In this document: positions 43,643 through 53,318 of the stretch, one piece after another
Layout of the letters: each line of letters starts with the position of its first letter
Numbering within the stretch: position 1 is the first letter of the stretch
Source of the DNA: Bacillus sp. NEB1478
GTDB lineage: Bacteria > Bacillota > Bacilli > Bacillales > Fictibacillaceae
NCBI RefSeq assembly: GCF_031582965.1
Contig: NZ_CP134049.1
Coordinates: forward strand, 744,001 to 808,000
Length of the DNA stretch: 64,000 bases
Direction of reading: 5' to 3'
The notes under the pieces: model-generated
Told to the model about the DNA's origin: nothing
Databases searched by the model: none
What the model saw: only the letters and a program-made list of their open reading frames with translations
Translations under genes and position numbers: made by a program

Positions 43643-46519
43643 TTGGCTACCAATCAAAACATAGTTGTTAAGGGTGCAAGAGCCCATAATTTAAAAAATA
43701 TAGATATTACGATTCCACGAGATAAGCTGGTTGTTTTAACTGGCTTATCAGGTTCTGGAAAATCTTCATTGGCTTTTGACACGATTTATGCTGAAGGCCA
43801 GCGCCGTTACGTAGAATCACTTTCTGCTTATGCGCGCCAATTTTTAGGACAGATGGATAAGCCGGATGTTGATTCCATAGAGGGACTTTCACCGGCGATT
43901 TCAATCGATCAGAAAACAACGAGCCGTAACCCTCGTTCAACAGTAGGAACGGTTACAGAAATCTATGATTATCTTCGTCTTTTATTTGCGCGTGTCGGAC
44001 GACCAGTTTGTCCGGTTCATAACGTAGAAATTACGTCCCAGACGATTGAACAAATGGTAGATCGTATTTTGGAATATCCGGAGCGAACAAAGCTTCAAAT
44101 TTTGGCACCTGTTGTTTCAGGACGCAAAGGGGAACATGTTAAAACCCTGGAGGATATTAAAAAACAGGGTTATGTTCGCGTGCGGATTAATGGGGAAATG
44201 CAAGAGGTTTCCGAAGAAATTAAGCTTGAAAAAAATAAAAAGCATTCAATTGAAATCGTCATCGACCGGATTGTTGTAAAAGAAGGGATCGCAACACGTT
44301 TAGCAGATTCCCTGGAGGCTGCTCTCAGTCTAGGAAGCGGTAGTGTTATCGTTGATGTTATGGGGGAAGAAGAACTCTTATTCTCTCAAAATCATGCTTG
44401 TCCTTATTGCGGTTTTTCGATCGGAGAACTCGAACCGCGTTTGTTTTCGTTTAACAGCCCATTTGGTGCCTGTCAGTCGTGTGATGGCTTAGGAGTGAAA
44501 CTGGAAGTCGATCCGGAACTTGTCATTCCTGATTGGAGCCTATCACTTAATGAAAATGCAATTGCACCTTGGGAACCAATCAGTTCTCAGTATTATCCTC
44601 AGCTTCTAAAAAGCATTTGTAATCACTTTGGCATCGATATGGACACACCTGTAAAAGACTTGCCAAAAGATCAGATGGATAAGATTTTAAACGGCAGTGG
44701 AAAAGAATTTATAACTTTCCGCTACAAAAACGATTTTGGTCAAGTGCGCAAAAACGAAATTCAGTTTGAAGGCGTACTTGCTAACATTCAGCGCCGTTAC
44801 CGCGAGACGAGTTCTGATTACATCCGTGAACAGATGGAAGGATATATGGCACAAAAGCCATGTCCGACATGTAAGGGTCACCGTTTAAAGAAAGAAGCTC
44901 TTGCTGTACTCATTAATGGAAAACATATCGGGCAAACAACGGCTATGTCTATTACTGAGGCGAAAGAATTTTTCGACAATCTTGATTTAACGAACAAAGA
45001 ACGTGCAATCGCTAAGCTGATCCTCCGTGAAATCGTGGACCGATCTGGATTCTTGATTAATGTTGGATTAGATTATCTTACATTGAGCAGGGCGGCAGGA
45101 ACACTATCCGGCGGGGAAGCCCAGCGTATACGATTAGCCACTCAAGTCGGTTCAAGATTGATGGGAGTCCTATATATTCTGGATGAGCCTTCAATCGGGC
45201 TTCACCAGCGTGACAATGACCGTTTGATCCGCACGCTCGAAGAAATGCGTTCCCTTGGGAACACGCTGATCGTCGTTGAACATGACGAAGACACGATGCT
45301 AGCGGCAGATTATATTATTGATATTGGGCCAGGAGCAGGTGCACATGGCGGTGTGATTACCTCAAAAGGTACACCTCAGGAAATTATGGAAGATCCTGAA
45401 TCTCTTACAGGCCAGTATTTGTCAGGCAAGAAATTCATTCCTCTTCCTAAAAAGCGCCGTAAACCTGATGGCCGTTTTATAGAAGTGAAAGGTGCCACAG
45501 AAAACAATCTGAAAAATGTTTCTGTGAAGATTCCGCTCGGATTATTTACGGGAGTAACAGGGGTTTCAGGATCCGGAAAAAGTACGCTTGTAAACGAGAT
45601 CTTGCATAAAGCACTTGCACAGAAACTCCATCGCGCGAAAGATAAGCCAGGAACTCATAAAGAAATAAAGGGTCTTGAGCACATCGACAAAGTTATCGAT
45701 ATTGACCAATCACCGATCGGACGTACACCGAGATCCAATCCAGCTACGTATACAGGCGTTTTTGATGATATTCGTGATGTTTTTGCTGCCACAAATGAGG
45801 CAAAGGTTCGCGGTTATAAAAAAGGACGTTTCTCGTTCAACGTAAAAGGCGGAAGATGTGAAGCTTGCCGTGGTGACGGGATTATTAAAATCGAAATGCA
45901 CTTTTTACCGGATGTTTATGTACCGTGTGAAATTTGTCATGGTAAAAGGTATAACCGTGAAACGCTGGAAGTGAAGTACAAAGGAATGAACATTGCCGAC
46001 ATTTTGAACATGACAGTCGAAGATTCAGTAGAATTTTTCGCGAATATTCCTAAGATTAATCGCAAACTGCAAACCATTTTAGACGTTGGGTTAGGCTACA
46101 TTAAACTGGGACAGTCAGCCACGACATTATCCGGCGGTGAAGCGCAGCGTGTGAAATTGGCTTCGCAGCTTCATAAGCGTTCTACCGGTAAGACGATTTA
46201 TATCCTCGACGAACCAACAACAGGACTTCATGTGGATGACATTTCACGGTTGCTCGTCGTGCTGCAGCGTCTTGTAGACAACGGAGATTCAGTTCTCGTT
46301 ATTGAGCACAATCTGGATGTTATCAAGCAGTGTGATCATCTTATTGATCTCGGACCTGAAGGCGGAAACAAAGGTGGTACAATCGTTGGGACAGGCACAC
46401 CAGAAGAGCTGGCAGAAGTCGAAGAATCTCATACAGGCCGTTATCTGGCACCGATTTTAAAACGTGATAAAAAACGGATGACCGGTAAAGTGAAAGAAAA
46501 AGAAAAACTCGCAAAATAA
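43643..46519 (+). CDS. uvrA: Excinuclease ABC subunit A
   Basis: A 958-residue protein, full length. UvrA recognises lesions as a dimer. Two ABC ATPase modules are each interrupted by zinc fingers ([13 protein letters not shown] with [14 protein letters not shown] with CEICHGKRY). Walker [10 protein letters not shown] and GVSGSGKST, and two LSGGEAQR signatures, are intact. It starts at TTG 43643 after GGAAGGATG and forms an operon with uvrB. Confidence 0.97.
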   Translation: MATNQNIVVKGARAHNLKNIDITIPRDKLVVLTGLSGSGKSSLAFDTIYAEGQRRYVESLSAYARQFLGQMDKPDVDSIEGLSPAISIDQKTTSRNPRSTVGTVTEIYDYLRLLFARVGRPVCPVHNVEITSQTIEQMVDRILEYPERTKLQILAPVVSGRKGEHVKTLEDIKKQGYVRVRINGEMQEVSEEIKLEKNKKHSIEIVIDRIVVKEGIATRLADSLEAALSLGSGSVIVDVMGEEELLFSQNHACPYCGFSIGELEPRLFSFNSPFGACQSCDGLGVKLEVDPELVIPDWSLSLNENAIAPWEPISSQYYPQLLKSICNHFGIDMDTPVKDLPKDQMDKILNGSGKEFITFRYKNDFGQVRKNEIQFEGVLANIQRRYRETSSDYIREQMEGYMAQKPCPTCKGHRLKKEALAVLINGKHIGQTTAMSITEAKEFFDNLDLTNKERAIAKLILREIVDRSGFLINVGLDYLTLSRAAGTLSGGEAQRIRLATQVGSRLMGVLYILDEPSIGLHQRDNDRLIRTLEEMRSLGNTLIVVEHDEDTMLAADYIIDIGPGAGAHGGVITSKGTPQEIMEDPESLTGQYLSGKKFIPLPKKRRKPDGRFIEVKGATENNLKNVSVKIPLGLFTGVTGVSGSGKSTLVNEILHKALAQKLHRAKDKPGTHKEIKGLEHIDKVIDIDQSPIGRTPRSNPATYTGVFDDIRDVFAATNEAKVRGYKKGRFSFNVKGGRCEACRGDGIIKIEMHFLPDVYVPCEICHGKRYNRETLEVKYKGMNIADILNMTVEDSVEFFANIPKINRKLQTILDVGLGYIKLGQSATTLSGGEAQRVKLASQLHKRSTGKTIYILDEPTTGLHVDDISRLLVVLQRLVDNGDSVLVIEHNLDVIKQCDHLIDLGPEGGNKGGTIVGTGTPEELAEVEESHTGRYLAPILKRDKKRMTGKVKEKEKLAK

Positions 46520-46538
46520 CTTAATCTGATAAAAAAGG

Positions 46539-46572
46539 TCAAATCATGATGAATGGTTTGATCTCTTCTTTT
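46539..46572 (+). terminator. Probable terminator of uvrBA
   Basis: TCAAATCA pairs with TGGTTTGA (one G-U) around TGATGAA, then TCTCTTCTTTTG. The T tract is interrupted. Confidence 0.5.
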
Positions 46573-46675
46573 GGGAATTTTCTATACTTTGTTGCGAATT
46601 ATCCAATGAGAGGATTAGCTGATATCCGATTTACCTTTACCTATCTGAAATATTAGAAAGATAACTACACACAAT

Positions 46676-46712
46676 AAAACAGTGCCCCTCTATGAGAAGC
46701 ACTGTTTTTCCT
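46676..46712 (-). terminator. Terminator of the small acidic-basic ORF
   Basis: AAAACAGTGC and GCACTGTTTT flank a 12-nt loop. It overlaps the end of the minus-strand ORF at 46711. Confidence 0.75.
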
Positions 46713-46917
46713 ATTTTTTATACTTTTTTTCACTGGATGAAGAATCCTTCGTTCCTTTTTTATCTTTTTCTTCTCGTTTTTCTTGTTTTAAATCCTCCAT
46801 TGGTATGGGATCTACATTACGTTCACTTTCAAATTTATCAAACAGACTTTCTTTATCTGTATCATACTGTTCAGGATTGTCCATTTTCCCTTTTTGTTTC
46901 TTGTTTTTATCGGTCAT
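46711..46917 (-). CDS. Small highly charged hypothetical protein
   Basis: A 68-residue protein, almost entirely charged or polar (DKNKKQKGKMDNPEQYDTDK; KREEKDKKGTKDSSSSEKKY), probably unfolded. GAGGTG lies 8 nt before the ATG and a terminator closes the gene, so expression is likely. No family was recognised. Confidence 0.65.
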   Translation of the reverse strand: MTDKNKKQKGKMDNPEQYDTDKESLFDKFESERNVDPIPMEDLKQEKREEKDKKGTKDSSSSEKKYKK

Positions 46918-47029
46918 TTAGATTCACCTCAATCTGTTTATTGTATATATCTATCTTTTCCTTTAAAGTACGAAATTCAAACAAATTCTCCTCAAATCTT
47001 CAAAATTCGTTTAAAATAAATGAGGGAAT

Positions 47030-47230
47030 TCATTTCCATATCTTAGAAATGATCTTATAGATCAGGTAATTAAACAAAATCACCATGCCTGTTGTAAATA
47101 AACCAGCCAGCAAGCGGTCTGTTATATTATAATCCTTGGCATTTTCCGTAATCACGCCAAATATAATACTAGCAGTCATGAGAACAGTAATGAATATGAA
47201 TAATATTTTTAAAGTCTTTGCATTTTTCAA
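47030..47230 (-). CDS. Small two-helix membrane protein
   Basis: A 66-residue protein with two hydrophobic segments (LFIFITVLMTASIIFGVI and LLAGLFTTGMVILFNYLIY). TTG 47230 lies 9 nt after AAGGAG. No function can be assigned. Confidence 0.6.
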   Translation of the reverse strand: MKNAKTLKILFIFITVLMTASIIFGVITENAKDYNITDRLLAGLFTTGMVILFNYLIYKIISKIWK

Positions 47231-47395
47231 AATGGTAAGCTCCTTAGGGTGATTTTGTCATTATCATACGGAATTTTAGAAGTTATGTCGAATCGATATA
47301 GAGGAAAAGGAAGTTTGTATAAAAAGTCGAAGTAAAAAGGCACATGCCTTTTGCTATAAATTATTTGGTGTACCCATCAGCAGGAGGTTTGTTTT

Positions 47396-47698
47396 ATGAA
47401 CCAAAGTACAAAAAAAGTATTATCAGCACTTTGTTATTTCAGTTTATTTTTTGCTCCGTTTCTCTTTCCTATCATTATTTATTTTGTTGTTGATGAGGAT
47501 GATGTGACGGAACACGCACAAAAATCTTTTATATCCCATTTAATGCCCGTAATAGCTGTACCACTGGGAATTATTATTGTTTTTGAATCACAATACAATT
47601 TAACAGCGATTATTATTTGCGGATTGACTTTTGGGTTATTGACATTAATTGTGACGATCTGGAATATTGTTAAAGGAATAAAAGTAGTAATCTCATAA
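47396..47698 (+). CDS. yvlA: DUF4870 membrane protein YvlA-like
   Basis: A 100-residue protein with three membrane helices and the DUF4870 pattern LSALCYFSLFFAPFLFPIIIYF followed by HAQKSF. It is the first gene of a yvlABCD cluster, conserved in B. subtilis near uvrBA. AGGAGG precedes the ATG. The cluster is thought to respond to envelope stress because of its PspC component. Confidence 0.8.
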   Translation: MNQSTKKVLSALCYFSLFFAPFLFPIIIYFVVDEDDVTEHAQKSFISHLMPVIAVPLGIIIVFESQYNLTAIIICGLTFGLLTLIVTIWNIVKGIKVVIS

Positions 47699-47788
47699 AA
47701 ACTTTGTACAAGTAATACCGGAGAAGAAACTCAGTCATCTTAGAATCAGCCGGCGCCGGTTAGGGAATCTAAAAGGAGGCGTCAATGC

Positions 47789-48859
47789 ATGGAAGAACGA
47801 AAGATGATTTTAAACATGCTGAATGAAGGGAAAATTTCTGCGGAAGAAGCCGAAAAATTGCTATATGCACTAAACGATAAGAAAAAACTTGCGATGAACT
47901 CATTAAGTTTAAAAAAGAAAGCAGTGCATGGTGCAACAGCAGTAAAGTTACCGTCTTCGGGATATAAAGTAGCCAAGTTTTTTGATCGTGTTGTTAAACG
48001 GATAAAAACGGTTGATTTTGATTTGAATTTTGGGCCGTCCGAACCTGTACACTATGTATTTCAAGATAGCCATGTTATGTTTCAGGAAATGGACATTGAG
48101 GTTTATAACGGATCAGTAACCATCATTCCATGGGATCGAAAAGATGTTCAGGTGGAATGTGATGCACTTGTTTATAAAGTTGCAGAAGGGTCATCTGCGA
48201 AAACGAAATTCAGGAATGAAACGTTTTACGATTGTGATGCAACAAAGATGCGCTTTTATTCAAGAAACAAGCATCAAAAGGTGAATGCGGTTATTTCAAT
48301 ACCAAAAGAATCGTATGAAGATATAAAAGTAACAACATTTAATGGTCCAGTGAAAATCAGTAATTGTCATGCGAAAAATCTCGCGTTGAAGACAACTGTA
48401 GGTGCGATCGCTGCGAATCACTGCTCGGGTGAAACGATAAAAGCCAGTGCAGCAAATGGTTCACTGACACTGCAGGATTGTAAGTTCAAAGACGTGGAAG
48501 CTGAAACAATGAATGGACCTGTACGATTAACAGTAGACGCTGCTCAAGTCAGGTCTGAAACGATCAATGGCTCAATCTATTGCCGTTTTGCTTCAGCCGT
48601 TGAGGGGTATGCATCATTTAAGACAGTGACGGGGAAAATAGAAACAGAATTTCCTGAAACGCTTGAGTTGGAAGCTGTATTGAAAACGATCGTCGGCGGG
48701 TTTGTTTGTGACTTGGATAAAGTGGAAGTAAGAGAGGAAAAGAAGGAAGTAACAAGAAAGTACCTCTCCTTTACAACGAATAAAGGCTCAAATTGTCCAT
48801 TATTTAAACTTGAAGCTGAGGCAAAAACAGGATCGGTCACGGTGTTAAAAGCGAAATAG
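47789..48859 (+). CDS. yvlB: DUF4097 beta-helix protein YvlB-like
   Basis: A 356-residue protein. The N-terminal ~45 residues form a short helical SHOCT-like region (RKMILNMLNEGKISAEEAEKLL), followed by a repetitive beta-strand domain (DUF4097, adhesin-like) with repeats such as TFNGPVKISNC, AANGSLTLQDC and TMNGPVRLTV. No signal peptide is seen. AAAGGAGG lies upstream of the ATG at 47789. Its function is unknown. Confidence 0.85.
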   Translation: MEERKMILNMLNEGKISAEEAEKLLYALNDKKKLAMNSLSLKKKAVHGATAVKLPSSGYKVAKFFDRVVKRIKTVDFDLNFGPSEPVHYVFQDSHVMFQEMDIEVYNGSVTIIPWDRKDVQVECDALVYKVAEGSSAKTKFRNETFYDCDATKMRFYSRNKHQKVNAVISIPKESYEDIKVTTFNGPVKISNCHAKNLALKTTVGAIAANHCSGETIKASAANGSLTLQDCKFKDVEAETMNGPVRLTVDAAQVRSETINGSIYCRFASAVEGYASFKTVTGKIETEFPETLELEAVLKTIVGGFVCDLDKVEVREEKKEVTRKYLSFTTNKGSNCPLFKLEAEAKTGSVTVLKAK

Positions 48860-48874
48860 AGGTGAAATGTCATC

Positions 48875-49066
48875 ATGAAAAAACTAAAACGGTCAAGTGA
48901 CGCAAAAATAGCTGGAGTATGTGGCGGTATTGCTGAATACATGAATGTTGATCCAACATTAATACGGCTTGCAACGGTGGCAATCGCCATTTTTACTGTC
49001 GTATTCCCGGTAGTTCTCGTCTATTTTATCGCTATGGCAGTCATGCCTGAGGAATGCGAATTTTAA
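48875..49066 (+). CDS. yvlC: PspC-domain protein YvlC-like
   Basis: A 63-residue protein: KLKRSSDAKIAGVCGGIAEYMNVDPTLIRL is the PspC signature, followed by one membrane helix (VAIAIFTVVFPVVLVYFIAMAV). PspC proteins sense or relay membrane stress. Its TAA overlaps the ATG of the next gene by one base (TAATG). Confidence 0.92.
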   Translation: MKKLKRSSDAKIAGVCGGIAEYMNVDPTLIRLATVAIAIFTVVFPVVLVYFIAMAVMPEECEF

Positions 49067-49437
49067 TGAGAAACTGGATCATATCTTTGCTCATCAATAC
49101 AATTGCATTAATGGTCGTGGCCGGATATTTTGACAGTTTTCATATTGAAAACATCGGAGCTGCATTATTAGCGAGTGTCCTTTTGTCCCTGTTTAATGTA
49201 TTCCTAAAACCGCTGCTGATTATCCTTACATTGCCCGTTACAATTGTTTCTTTAGGGCTATTCCTGATCGTCATAAACGCAGCCCTCTTATCTTTGACTG
49301 CAGAACTGATGGGAAACTCGTTCAATATAGACAGTTTCGGCATGGCTTTACTCGCGTCCATCATTATTTCATTATTGAACATGTTTCTGACTAACTTTAT
49401 ATATGAACCACTTAAGAAACGAAGAAAAAGAAAATAG
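49066..49437 (+). CDS. yvlD: Phage-holin-like membrane protein YvlD
   Basis: A 123-residue protein with four membrane helices (Phage_holin_4_2 family; GYFDSFHIENIGAALLASVL, FLKPLLIILTLPVTIVSLGLF). The start at ATG 49066 gives the conserved N terminus MRNWIISLLIN; the ATG at 49054 lies inside yvlC. It ends the yvlABCD group and a terminator follows. Confidence 0.88.
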   Translation: MRNWIISLLINTIALMVVAGYFDSFHIENIGAALLASVLLSLFNVFLKPLLIILTLPVTIVSLGLFLIVINAALLSLTAELMGNSFNIDSFGMALLASIIISLLNMFLTNFIYEPLKKRRKRK

Positions 49438-49446
49438 TATTTAGGG

Positions 49447-49474
49447 GCACCTCAAAATGATGAGGTGCTTTTTT
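49447..49474 (+). terminator. Terminator of yvlABCD
   Basis: GCACCTCA-AAATGA-TGAGGTGC is a perfect stem followed by six T residues. Confidence 0.9.
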
Positions 49475-49635
49475 ATGTGAAAAGAACCGTTTTTATATTA
49501 AAAATAAGTATAAATACCTAGTAGAAACTGTTCCCGTATAGTACTTAAGGCTAGTTTCAGTTTTTTCCTAATATGGTACATTTTAAAAGCGATAAATTCT
49601 GAATATTCATAGTTTTACAACTAGGAGGGATTGTT

Positions 49636-52053
49636 TTGGGGAAGAAGAAAAAGGTTTGGGGAAAGAGTTTGCTTGCTACAGGTTTAACGATTGGACTAGC
49701 CTCATCATCTTTGTTCGCAGGAACAATGAATGTTAAGGCACAAAATGCAATGGATGAGGTTGTTAAAGGAAAACCTAGTCACACACATTCAGCATTAGAC
49801 GCGGCAATTGTTAATGAGGATAAATTAATAGAATCACTCATTAGACAAGGAGTGATTTCGAAGGATGCTTCCGCAAAGCAAAAAGAAGCAGCACTCCAAC
49901 AGTATTTAGAGCTTAAGGGAAAAGAAAGCGGAGTAAGGGAGAACGATCCTCTCGCTGCGAAAGTAAAGGCTTCAAATGCCGAAAAACAGCGTGAATTTAA
50001 AGAGTTTAATAATGGTCTATTAAATGGTAATGGTAAAAAGAACGGTCATTATAAAAAACAACCAGACCCTGTAGATGAAACGAAATATACAGGTAAAGTT
50101 AGAAAAGATAATGTTCTAGTTCTTGCTGTTGAGTATTCTGATTTTGCTCATAACAACCTCAAGCCTAATGAAACAGATAACTACTATAAGGATTATCCGC
50201 TATCACACTATGAAGATATGATTTTTGGAGAGAACGGAGTAAAAGGACCGAACGGTGAAAACTTCGTTTCGATGAAGCAATTCTATGAACAGCAATCAGG
50301 CGGTACATATTCTGTTCAAGGAAAAGCATACGGATGGTTGAAAGTTCCTGGAACAGCAGCTTACTATGGATCAGATAATGCCTCAGGCGGTCATGACAAT
50401 GTAACACCAGGCGGGTCTAAGCAGCTAGTTGTAGATACTTACAAAGCAGCTTTAGCAGCTGGCGTACCAGTTGAAAACTATGATTCAGAGGATCCGCATG
50501 ATTTTGATGGTGATGGAAATGTACTCGAGCCAGATGGTCTAGTAGATCACTTGATGATTATTCACTCAGGTATGGGTCAAGAAGCTGGCGGTGGTTCGCT
50601 TGGAGACAAAGCTGTTTGGTCTCATCGTTCTGCAAAATTTGTTGACCTTGATGGTTATGACAATTCAATCCAAAACCCAATTGGCAAGCCTGGTTTCTAT
50701 GATTACACAATGATGCCTGAAGATGGAGCAACAGGAGTTTTCGCTCACGAGTACGGACATGATCTTGGCTATCCGGATGAATATGACACGATTTACTCTG
50801 GAACTGGAGAGCCAGTAGGGTACTGGTCTATTATGTCAGGTGGTTCATGGGCTGGGAAAATCCCGGGAACGGAACCAACTGGATTCTCTCCTTTGGCAAA
50901 ATCGTTCTATCAGTCTACGATCGGCGGAAACTGGACAACTCCAACTGCTGTAGAATGGAAAGATGTGTCTACAAAAGGAACGCAATTCTTACTTGATCAG
51001 GCTAACTCACCAAATGGCCAAAACAACCAAGCCATTCAAGTAAATCTTCCACAAAAGGCTACACCTGTTAATACTCCGGCTACTGGTTCTTATGAATACT
51101 GGGGCGGACAACAGGATGAAATTGATACAAATATGGTAACTACAGTAGACCTTACTGGAAAAACTTCAGCTAAGTTAAATTTTGATTCTTGGTATAAGAT
51201 TGAAAAAGATTGGGATTATGCGTTTGTCCAAGTATCAACAGATAATGGTGCAGCTTGGAAGTCTCTAGGTAATGCAAACACTAACTCTAATCCTGTTTCA
51301 GGTGCGTATCCTACAATTGCTCCTAACCTTCCTGGTTTTACTGGTGATTCAAAGGGATGGACTGCACAAGAGTTTGATCTTACTGAATACGCTGGACAAA
51401 AAGTTCAACTGAAGTTCCGTTACATTACTGACTGGGGCACAAGTGAACAAGGATTTTATGTAGACAATGTTAAAGTAACTGCTGACGGCTCAACTCTTCT
51501 TGAAGATGGAGGAGAAGCAGATAACGGTACTTTCACATTAGATGGGTTTTCAAAATCTGATGGGAACAAATACAGTGACCATTACTACCTTCTTGAATGG
51601 AGAAACCATGCTGGCGTAGATATGGGTCTAAAGAACATCCGTCGTGGCGCTTCATTAATGAGCTATGATAGTGGATTAGTAATTTGGTATGTTGATCCAA
51701 CATATACAGATAACTGGACTGGTGTTCACCCTGGTGAAGGATTCGTTGGTGTAGTTGATGCTCACATTAATGACCTGAAATGGAGTACTGGTGTAGAAGC
51801 AAGCTCTCGCTACCACATTGCAGATGCTGCGTTTGGTCTAAATCCAACTTCAGCTTTGAGCCTTGATTATCCAGGTGTTCAAACGCTTAACCTTGCTAGT
51901 CAGCCAGGGGTACCTCTGTTTGATGACAGTAAGTCATTCGCAAATCCGTTCATGCCTGATGCTGGACGTAATACTGGGAATTACGGATTAAAAGTTCGTG
52001 TTAACGGACAAGCAAAAGACAATTCTGTCGGAGCAATCGTGATCTACAAATAA
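49636..52053 (+). CDS. inhA: Secreted immune-inhibitor-A metalloprotease (M6)
   Basis: An 805-residue exported zinc protease. A signal peptide is at 1-35 (SLLATGLTIGLASSSLFAGT), followed by a propeptide and the M6 catalytic domain with HEYGHDLGYPDEYD (zinc His 372 and 376). A MAM/jelly-roll-like region (FYVDNVKV) and a C-terminal domain follow. In B. cereus InhA degrades antibacterial peptides and host proteins; here it may serve nutrition. TTG 49636 lies 7 nt after AGGAGG. Confidence 0.93.
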   Translation: MGKKKKVWGKSLLATGLTIGLASSSLFAGTMNVKAQNAMDEVVKGKPSHTHSALDAAIVNEDKLIESLIRQGVISKDASAKQKEAALQQYLELKGKESGVRENDPLAAKVKASNAEKQREFKEFNNGLLNGNGKKNGHYKKQPDPVDETKYTGKVRKDNVLVLAVEYSDFAHNNLKPNETDNYYKDYPLSHYEDMIFGENGVKGPNGENFVSMKQFYEQQSGGTYSVQGKAYGWLKVPGTAAYYGSDNASGGHDNVTPGGSKQLVVDTYKAALAAGVPVENYDSEDPHDFDGDGNVLEPDGLVDHLMIIHSGMGQEAGGGSLGDKAVWSHRSAKFVDLDGYDNSIQNPIGKPGFYDYTMMPEDGATGVFAHEYGHDLGYPDEYDTIYSGTGEPVGYWSIMSGGSWAGKIPGTEPTGFSPLAKSFYQSTIGGNWTTPTAVEWKDVSTKGTQFLLDQANSPNGQNNQAIQVNLPQKATPVNTPATGSYEYWGGQQDEIDTNMVTTVDLTGKTSAKLNFDSWYKIEKDWDYAFVQVSTDNGAAWKSLGNANTNSNPVSGAYPTIAPNLPGFTGDSKGWTAQEFDLTEYAGQKVQLKFRYITDWGTSEQGFYVDNVKVTADGSTLLEDGGEADNGTFTLDGFSKSDGNKYSDHYYLLEWRNHAGVDMGLKNIRRGASLMSYDSGLVIWYVDPTYTDNWTGVHPGEGFVGVVDAHINDLKWSTGVEASSRYHIADAAFGLNPTSALSLDYPGVQTLNLASQPGVPLFDDSKSFANPFMPDAGRNTGNYGLKVRVNGQAKDNSVGAIVIYK

Positions 52054-52062
52054 ACAATGAAA

Positions 52063-52099
52063 AAGTAGGATGTCTCGAAAAGAGTCATCCTATTTTTTT
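52063..52099 (+). terminator. Terminator of inhA
   Basis: TAGGATG(T)CTC pairs with GAG(T)CATCCTA, followed by seven T residues. Confidence 0.85.
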
Positions 52100-52239
52100 G
52101 CTGTGTTCGAAACCGTTTTTGCTCTTAGAAGTGGTTGATTAAGGTTCATACGAAAATGACCTAAAAAAATACAATTTTTTTCAGAAAATTATGGTAATAA
52201 ATCGAATGATTTGATAAAATAAAAGCATCTGTTTGAAAG

Positions 52240-52449
52240 AAAGGAACTTCGTGACCTGTATGCCAACATATAATCTGTAATGGAAAACAACTGGATCGCT
52301 TCTTAACCGTTAAAAAACACAATGTTTTTGACCACGGGAGAAGTCTGTCTACATCCCATTACAGAGGAAATACAGCGAACTGCAGTCCGTTAGTTTTATA
52401 ACGATGCGCGTTCAAAGCTCTCCTTATTAGCGGGGGAGCTTTTTTTGTT
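52240..52449 (+). ncRNA. Candidate structured RNA, 6S-like rod with terminator
   Basis: No open frame fits here, but both sides pair in nested order: GAAC/GTTC (52244/52410), TCGT/ACGA (52249/52401), CTGTA/TGCAG (52256/52381), CTGTAATGG/CCATTACAG (52275/52356), CTTCT/AGAAG (52299/52339), CCG/CGG and AAAAAC/GTTTTT (52313/52324). A symmetric unpaired bubble of about 14 nt separates the outer and inner stems, the plan of 6S RNA. A strong terminator (AGCTCTCC/GGGGAGCT, seven Ts) ends it at about 52447. The promoter is unclear, with only TAAAAT near 52215. The 6S name is inference; a structured transcript of ~200 nt is better supported. Confidence 0.5.
52417..52447 (+). terminator. Terminator of the candidate RNA
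   Basis: AGCTCTCC pairs with GGGGAGCT (one G-U) and is followed by seven T residues. No protein gene ends just before it. Confidence 0.85.
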
Positions 52450-52456
52450 TTGTATA

Positions 52457-52610
52457 TTGATAAGCGTCGATCTCGTCGTCAGCTTTGTTTCTGTGGTACT
52501 AATCGAAATATGCTTGCTCCTTCGATTACTCGTTGTAACTCGCAGTTTTCGTGCAAGCTATGCTCGTCGTTCCTAGAAACTTTGCTACCTTAATCTACTC
52601 GCTTTTAAAT
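52457..52610 (+). repeat. TGATAAGCG-type dispersed repeat (copy 1)
   Basis: The block begins TTGATAAGCGTCGATCTCG, continues TCGTCAG and GTGGTACT, and runs to the S4-like gene. The same opening occurs at 60764 and 60885. The block is non-coding. Confidence 0.6.
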
Positions 52611-52687
52611 TAACAAATTTGGGGACTGCAAGACATTCAAATAGAAGTTGTATTTCTTCACTTATCAAATTTCGAGGTGAAGAAACT

Positions 52688-53188
52688 ATGCAAACTCAAC
52701 AATATTCATTAGTGCTTCGTCATAAAGAAGAAGCAAATACGGTAGATAAACAATGTAAGATGTGCGGGAAAGTAGTCACTTTTACAGATACAACAAACAG
52801 AAGACATAATGCGAACGGTAAAAATATTTACCAATTTGCTATCTATAAATGTCCGAAGAACCATTCCTGGAATAAAAAACGGGGTATTTATAAATCATTT
52901 TCAGAACATGTCGACCCAGCATCAATTGTCCCAACTGAATTTGAGACAGTACCGGAAAATAAAAAGATAGTATTGGGCCACATTATTCATGGTTTGATAG
53001 AAATTACAATCTCAGAAGTGGATGGCCATTTTCGTTTAGACCGGGCACTTTCCGAACAAATTGAAGGTGTTAGCCGTTCAGCCATCTCACAAAAAATTAA
53101 AGAAGGTACAATTCTACTAAACAATTGTTTAACGAAACCAAGCCAAAGACTCTCGCTTCATGATAAAATTTTAATAAAAGCAAAATAA
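52688..53188 (+). CDS. S4-like RNA-binding protein with zinc-finger-type N terminus
   Basis: A 166-residue protein. CKMCGK at about 24-29 and YKCPKNHSW near 60 could form a zinc site. The C-terminal part FRLDRALSEQIEGVSRSAISQKIKEG...LSLHDKI has the S4 RNA-binding pattern. A role in ribosome or tRNA handling is inferred only. GAGGTG precedes the ATG at 52688; the longer frame from 52619 has no site. It is monocistronic with a terminator. Confidence 0.7.
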   Translation: MQTQQYSLVLRHKEEANTVDKQCKMCGKVVTFTDTTNRRHNANGKNIYQFAIYKCPKNHSWNKKRGIYKSFSEHVDPASIVPTEFETVPENKKIVLGHIIHGLIEITISEVDGHFRLDRALSEQIEGVSRSAISQKIKEGTILLNNCLTKPSQRLSLHDKILIKAK

Positions 53189-53201
53189 TTCAACATAGAG
53201 A

Positions 53202-53236
53202 AAGACCGTTTGATATTTTTATGAACGGTCTTTTTT
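53202..53236 (+). terminator. Terminator of the S4-like gene
   Basis: AAGACCGTT pairs with AACGGTCTT, then six Ts. Confidence 0.88.
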
Positions 53237-53246
53237 AGCACTTAAA

Positions 53247-53298
53247 AGAAGTATAACTTGTACCCATAATGAAGGTTTGGCGAAAGGCAAGTTTTTTT
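53247..53298 (+). repeat. Fragment of the secA-downstream repeat family
   Basis: AGAAGTATAACTTGT matches the left part of the 7224-7343 unit, and TTTGGCG...GGCAAGTTTTTTT its right end. The centre is deleted. Confidence 0.5.
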
Positions 53299-53318
53299 AA
53301 AGAAAGGGGTAAGGGGAT

